From contig NZ_JAJOYS010000001.1 of NCBI RefSeq assembly GCF_021166475.1, forward strand, positions 1,364,001-1,428,000: a stretch of 64,000 nucleotides of DNA, in the 5' to 3' direction. Each line of letters begins with the position of its first letter. The stretch's first letter is position 1. Under the pieces are notes generated by a model that was given only the letters and a program-made list of their open reading frames with translations, was not told the origin of the DNA and made no database searches. Below are positions 61,588 through 64,000 of this stretch, piece after piece. The DNA is from Pelagibacterium xiamenense (lineage in GTDB: Bacteria; Pseudomonadota; Alphaproteobacteria; Rhizobiales; Devosiaceae). Both the position numbers and the translations under genes were made by a program.

Positions 61588-62880
61588 GTGAAAAAGAACG
61601 TTCTGATCATCGGTGCAGGAGGTGTGGCGCAGGTCGTCGCCCATAAGTGTGCGCAGCATAACGATGTCCTGGGGGACATTCACATCGCCTCGCGCACGGT
61701 CGAAAAAGGCCGGGACATTGTCGCGAGCGTCATCGAGAAGAAAGCGCTCAAAAAGCCCGGCGTCATCGAAGCGCATCAACTCGACGCGCTCGATATCGAG
61801 GCCACCAAGGCCCTGATCGCGAAAACCCGGTCCCAGATCGTCATCAATGTCGGATCGGCCTTCATCAACATGTCCGTTCTCGAAGCGTGCATCCAGACGG
61901 GTGTCGCCTATATCGATACGGCCATCCACGAAGAGCCCGACAAGATCTGCGAGACGCCCCCCTGGTACGGCAATTACGAATGGAAGCGGCGCGAGCGCTG
62001 CGAGAAGGCCGGCGTGACGGCCATTCTCGGAGCGGGTTTCGACCCCGGAGTGGTCAACGCCTATGCCGCGCTGGCGGTCGATGAATATTTCGACGAGGTC
62101 ACCTCGATCGACATCATCGACATCAACGCAGGCAGCCACGGGAAGTATTTCGCGACCAATTTCGATCCTGAAATCAACTTCCGCGAGTTCACGGGCGTGG
62201 TCTATTCTTGGCAGAATGGCCAGTGGCAGACCAACAAGATGTTCGAGGTCTCGCGCACCGACGATCTGCCGGTGGTGGGCGAGAGGACGTCCTACCTCTC
62301 GGGCCACGACGAACTGCATTCGCTCTCGCGCAATCTCGACGTGCCAGATATCCGCTTCTGGATGGGCTTCGGCGAGCATTACATCAACGTCTTTACGGTG
62401 CTCAAGAACCTCGGGCTCTTGTCCGAGCAGCCTGTCGTGACCGCCGAAGGGCTCGAAGTGGTGCCCTTGAAGGTGGTGAAGGCGGTATTGCCCGACCCGT
62501 CCTCGCTTGCCCCCGAATATGAGGGCAAGACCTGCATCGGCGACAAGGTCAAGGGCCTCAAGGACGGCGTGGAACGCGAAGTGTTCATCTACAACGTCGC
62601 GGACCACAAGGACGCCTATAACGAGGTCGGCAGCCAGGGAATTTCCTATACCGCCGGCGTGCCGCCCGTCGCCGCGGCGATCCTGATCGCCAAGGGCACC
62701 TGGGACGTCCACAAGATGGTCAATGTCGAGGAGCTTCCCCCGCAGCCCTTCCTTGGGCAACTCAATGCGATGGGGCTTCAGACCTCGATCCGCGACGAGA
62801 ATGGCGACCGCGACCTCTCGTTCGAGGACTGGACGCCGCAGACCGACGCGAAACCGGCGCGGAAGTCGGCGCGCTCGTAA
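61588..62880 (+). CDS. Carboxynorspermidine synthase (saccharopine dehydrogenase-like)
   Basis: A 430-residue NADPH-dependent dehydrogenase that reductively joins aspartate beta-semialdehyde to putrescine or diaminopropane. The Rossmann loop is 'VLIIGAGGVAQVVAHKCAQ' at residues 5-23. 'VINVGSAFINMSVLEACIQTGVAYIDTAIHEEPDKICE' and 'AILGAGFDPGVVNAYAALAVDEYFDEV' are shared with saccharopine dehydrogenases. The start is a GTG (61588) with a weak ribosome-binding site. Its place 75 bp after nspC makes the carboxynorspermidine assignment stronger than lysine metabolism. Confidence 0.9.
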   Translation: MKKNVLIIGAGGVAQVVAHKCAQHNDVLGDIHIASRTVEKGRDIVASVIEKKALKKPGVIEAHQLDALDIEATKALIAKTRSQIVINVGSAFINMSVLEACIQTGVAYIDTAIHEEPDKICETPPWYGNYEWKRRERCEKAGVTAILGAGFDPGVVNAYAALAVDEYFDEVTSIDIIDINAGSHGKYFATNFDPEINFREFTGVVYSWQNGQWQTNKMFEVSRTDDLPVVGERTSYLSGHDELHSLSRNLDVPDIRFWMGFGEHYINVFTVLKNLGLLSEQPVVTAEGLEVVPLKVVKAVLPDPSSLAPEYEGKTCIGDKVKGLKDGVEREVFIYNVADHKDAYNEVGSQGISYTAGVPPVAAAILIAKGTWDVHKMVNVEELPPQPFLGQLNAMGLQTSIRDENGDRDLSFEDWTPQTDAKPARKSARS

Positions 62881-62902
62881 GGCCGCTCTTCCATCGCGCT
62901 TC

Positions 62903-62936
62903 AAGCCCGCCCCGCGGAAACACCGGGGCGGGCTTT
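62903..62936 (+). terminator. Terminator after the carboxynorspermidine synthase gene
   Basis: AAGCCCGCCCCG (62903-62914) pairs with CGGGGCGGGCTT (62924-62935) with a 9-base loop, then TTGTTGT. The T-tract is imperfect but the stem is very strong. Confidence 0.75.
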
Positions 62937-62972
62937 GTTGTGCTATAGCTCGCGACTGGATTGGAGGAGGCA

Positions 62973-63776
62973 ATGGCAAAACAGGACGGCACGAGAGAGG
63001 CGCGCCGCGCGGGCACGGTGCAATCGGTGGAGCGGGCGCTGGCGATCCTCGAAGTGCTGGGCGAGGACGAAGACGGCTTGCGCCTCACCGACCTCGCCAC
63101 GCGCACGGGGCTGTCCGCCTCCACGGTGCACCGGCTTCTGACGACGCTCGAGCTGCGCCGTTTCGTCCAGTTCGACCCGACCGGCGGCATGTGGCACGTG
63201 GGGCGGGCGGCGTTCACTGTCGGATCGGCGTTCGCGCGTCAGCGCAATTTCGTCGCCCCGGCACTGCCGGTCCTGCGGCGCTTGCGGGACCAGACGCGCG
63301 AAACGGCCAATCTCGGCGTTATCGACGAAGGCGAGGTCGTGGTGCTCACGCAAGTGGAGAGCCGCGAGATCATGCGCGCGATCACCCGGGTGGGCGGCAG
63401 GGCGCCGATCATATCCTCGGGCATGGGCAAGGCCATCCTGGCGTCCTATCCCGAACCCGACATCGACGCCGTCATCAAGCGCTTCGGCATGCGCAAGAGT
63501 ACCGCCAGGACCATTACCGACCGCAAGCGCCTCGAGGCCGACCTTTCGGCGACCCGCGCCCGCGGCTATGCAATCGACGACGAGGAATATGTCCTGGGCC
63601 TCCGTTGCGTCGCCGCGACGGTGTACGATGCCAACGCCGAGGCGCTCTGTGCGATTTCGATTTCGGGGCTTTCCGCGCGGGTGACCGACGACCGGCTGGA
63701 GGCGCTTGGCCGGCTCGTCGCGGGCGCCGCACGTGAACTCACCGGTCTCCTGGGCGGGTCGGCGCCATCGCGGTAG
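62973..63776 (+). CDS. IclR-family transcriptional regulator
   Basis: A 267-residue regulator: N-terminal IclR winged helix ('TVQSVERALAILEVLGEDEDGLRLTDLATRTGLSASTVHRLLTTLELRRFVQFDPTGGMWHVG') and a C-terminal effector domain ('ETANLGVIDEGEVVVLTQVESREIMRAITRVGGRAPIISSGMGKAILASYPEPD..RGYAIDDEEYVLGLRCVAATVYDANAEALCAISISG'). GGAGGAG directly precedes the ATG at 62973. The effector domain resembles repressors of glyoxylate-type metabolism (AllR and BhcR), but the target genes are not in the window, so this is only a hint. Confidence 0.88.
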   Translation: MAKQDGTREARRAGTVQSVERALAILEVLGEDEDGLRLTDLATRTGLSASTVHRLLTTLELRRFVQFDPTGGMWHVGRAAFTVGSAFARQRNFVAPALPVLRRLRDQTRETANLGVIDEGEVVVLTQVESREIMRAITRVGGRAPIISSGMGKAILASYPEPDIDAVIKRFGMRKSTARTITDRKRLEADLSATRARGYAIDDEEYVLGLRCVAATVYDANAEALCAISISGLSARVTDDRLEALGRLVAGAARELTGLLGGSAPSR

Positions 63777-63927
63777 AAAAAAATACTCCAAAGCGGTTAG
63801 GCCGTACCGATGTAATCGGCATCATAACGATCTGAAACCGGGTTCCCGAAAATGGTTAAGGAAAACTTTCCCTCTCCTGCTACTTGCCATCCATCAAGCA
63901 GCTGTCGTATTAATAAGGAAAAATGAA
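63777..63927. other. AT-rich intergenic stretch at the right edge
   Basis: These 151 bases after the IclR gene are markedly richer in A and T than the rest of the window. I see no gene, strong hairpin or repeat in them. Confidence 0.5.
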
Positions 63928-64000
63928 TTAACAACCCAGGCGCACCTTTAGCCACCCCAAGATATGCGCGAACTCTTTGGCTGAGGCGAACTTCTTCGCC
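63928..64000 (-). CDS. Possible 3' end of a minus-strand gene cut by the window edge
   Basis: Read on the minus strand, the last bases encode '..KKFASAKEFAHILGWLKVRLGC' and stop at TAA (63930-63928), with mostly G or C at third positions like the neighbouring genes. Only 23 codons are visible, so it may be chance. Confidence 0.25.
   Translation of the reverse strand, partial: AKKFASAKEFAHILGWLKVRLGC

Noticed and set aside
61558-62979. 473-codon minus-strand open frame opposite the carboxynorspermidine synthase gene
   Set aside because: The sense gene has a full Rossmann-type dehydrogenase signature; the antisense frame has none.
1-64000. tRNA, rRNA, CRISPR arrays, insertion sequences
   Set aside because: Reading all gaps by eye revealed no cloverleaf with a T-loop GTTCRANNC context, no rRNA segment, no spaced repeats and no transposase gene.

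Overview
The window is a gene-dense, high-GC stretch of an alphaproteobacterial chromosome. The likely order is Hyphomicrobiales (Rhizobiales), with a Devosiaceae-like flavour. Supporting signs are the aerobic CobF-CobM type cobalamin genes, a class II DAHP synthase, DUF2865 and DUF2059 secreted proteins, a YejABEF importer, a carboxynorspermidine pathway and an Atm1-type exporter next to an ArsR regulator. I see no phage, transposase, CRISPR array, rRNA or tRNA. The order-level assignment is an inference from gene content.

Layout. 1-10.6 kb: the end of a periplasmic binding protein, dusA, a methyltransferase, cobS with a membrane aspartic protease, divergent cobT, a GST, a DivJ/PleC-class sensor kinase, an Lrp regulator, moaA and an L,D-transpeptidase. 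10.8-22.7 kb: mainly housekeeping metabolism (rpiA, glutathione reductase, class II DAHP synthase, an outer-membrane barrel, an aldo/keto reductase, nadE-gltX, a DUF2865 protein, a fumarylacetoacetase-family enzyme). 22.9-27.1 kb: a cysS-gfa-gfa-cimA operon preceded by a short Ile/Cys-rich leader ORF. 27.2-31.6 kb: a LysM envelope protein apparently starting at CTG, an ArsR regulator and an Atm1-like ABC exporter. 31.6-36.9 kb: a PadR-RND efflux locus. 37-46.2 kb (minus strand): nadC, lldD, a D-amino-acid dehydrogenase and yejBEFA. 46.3-53.1 kb: a Cache-kinase/LuxR response-regulator pair, a TakP-like TRAP binding protein, a GGDEF protein and the TRAP permeases. 53.2-60.2 kb: cobM, cobL, cobJ, cobI, cobH, cobG and cobF, interrupted between cobG and cobF by a RelE/ParE-type toxin-antitoxin pair. 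60.4-64 kb: nspC, carboxynorspermidine synthase and an IclR regulator.

How the genes work together. cobG-cobH-cobI-cobJ-cobL-cobM form a tightly overlapping minus-strand operon for corrin-ring synthesis. cobF sits just beyond the inserted toxin-antitoxin pair, and cobS/cobT for late assembly lie about 48 kb away. cobK, normally between cobJ and cobL, is missing. YejBEFA next to a D-amino-acid dehydrogenase suggests uptake and recycling of D-amino-acid-containing (murein) peptides. The Cache kinase and response regulator flank a 2-oxoacid TRAP system and may control it.

The most interesting signal is at 22.94-23.12 kb. A predicted leaderless 16-codon ORF ([16 protein letters not shown], six Ile and two Cys codons) precedes the operon that holds the Cys-tRNA ligase gene and the citramalate synthase gene of isoleucine synthesis. 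Between the leader stop and cysS lie two mutually exclusive RNA pairings, one of which covers the cysS Shine-Dalgarno. This looks like a translational attenuator sensing Ile and/or Cys.
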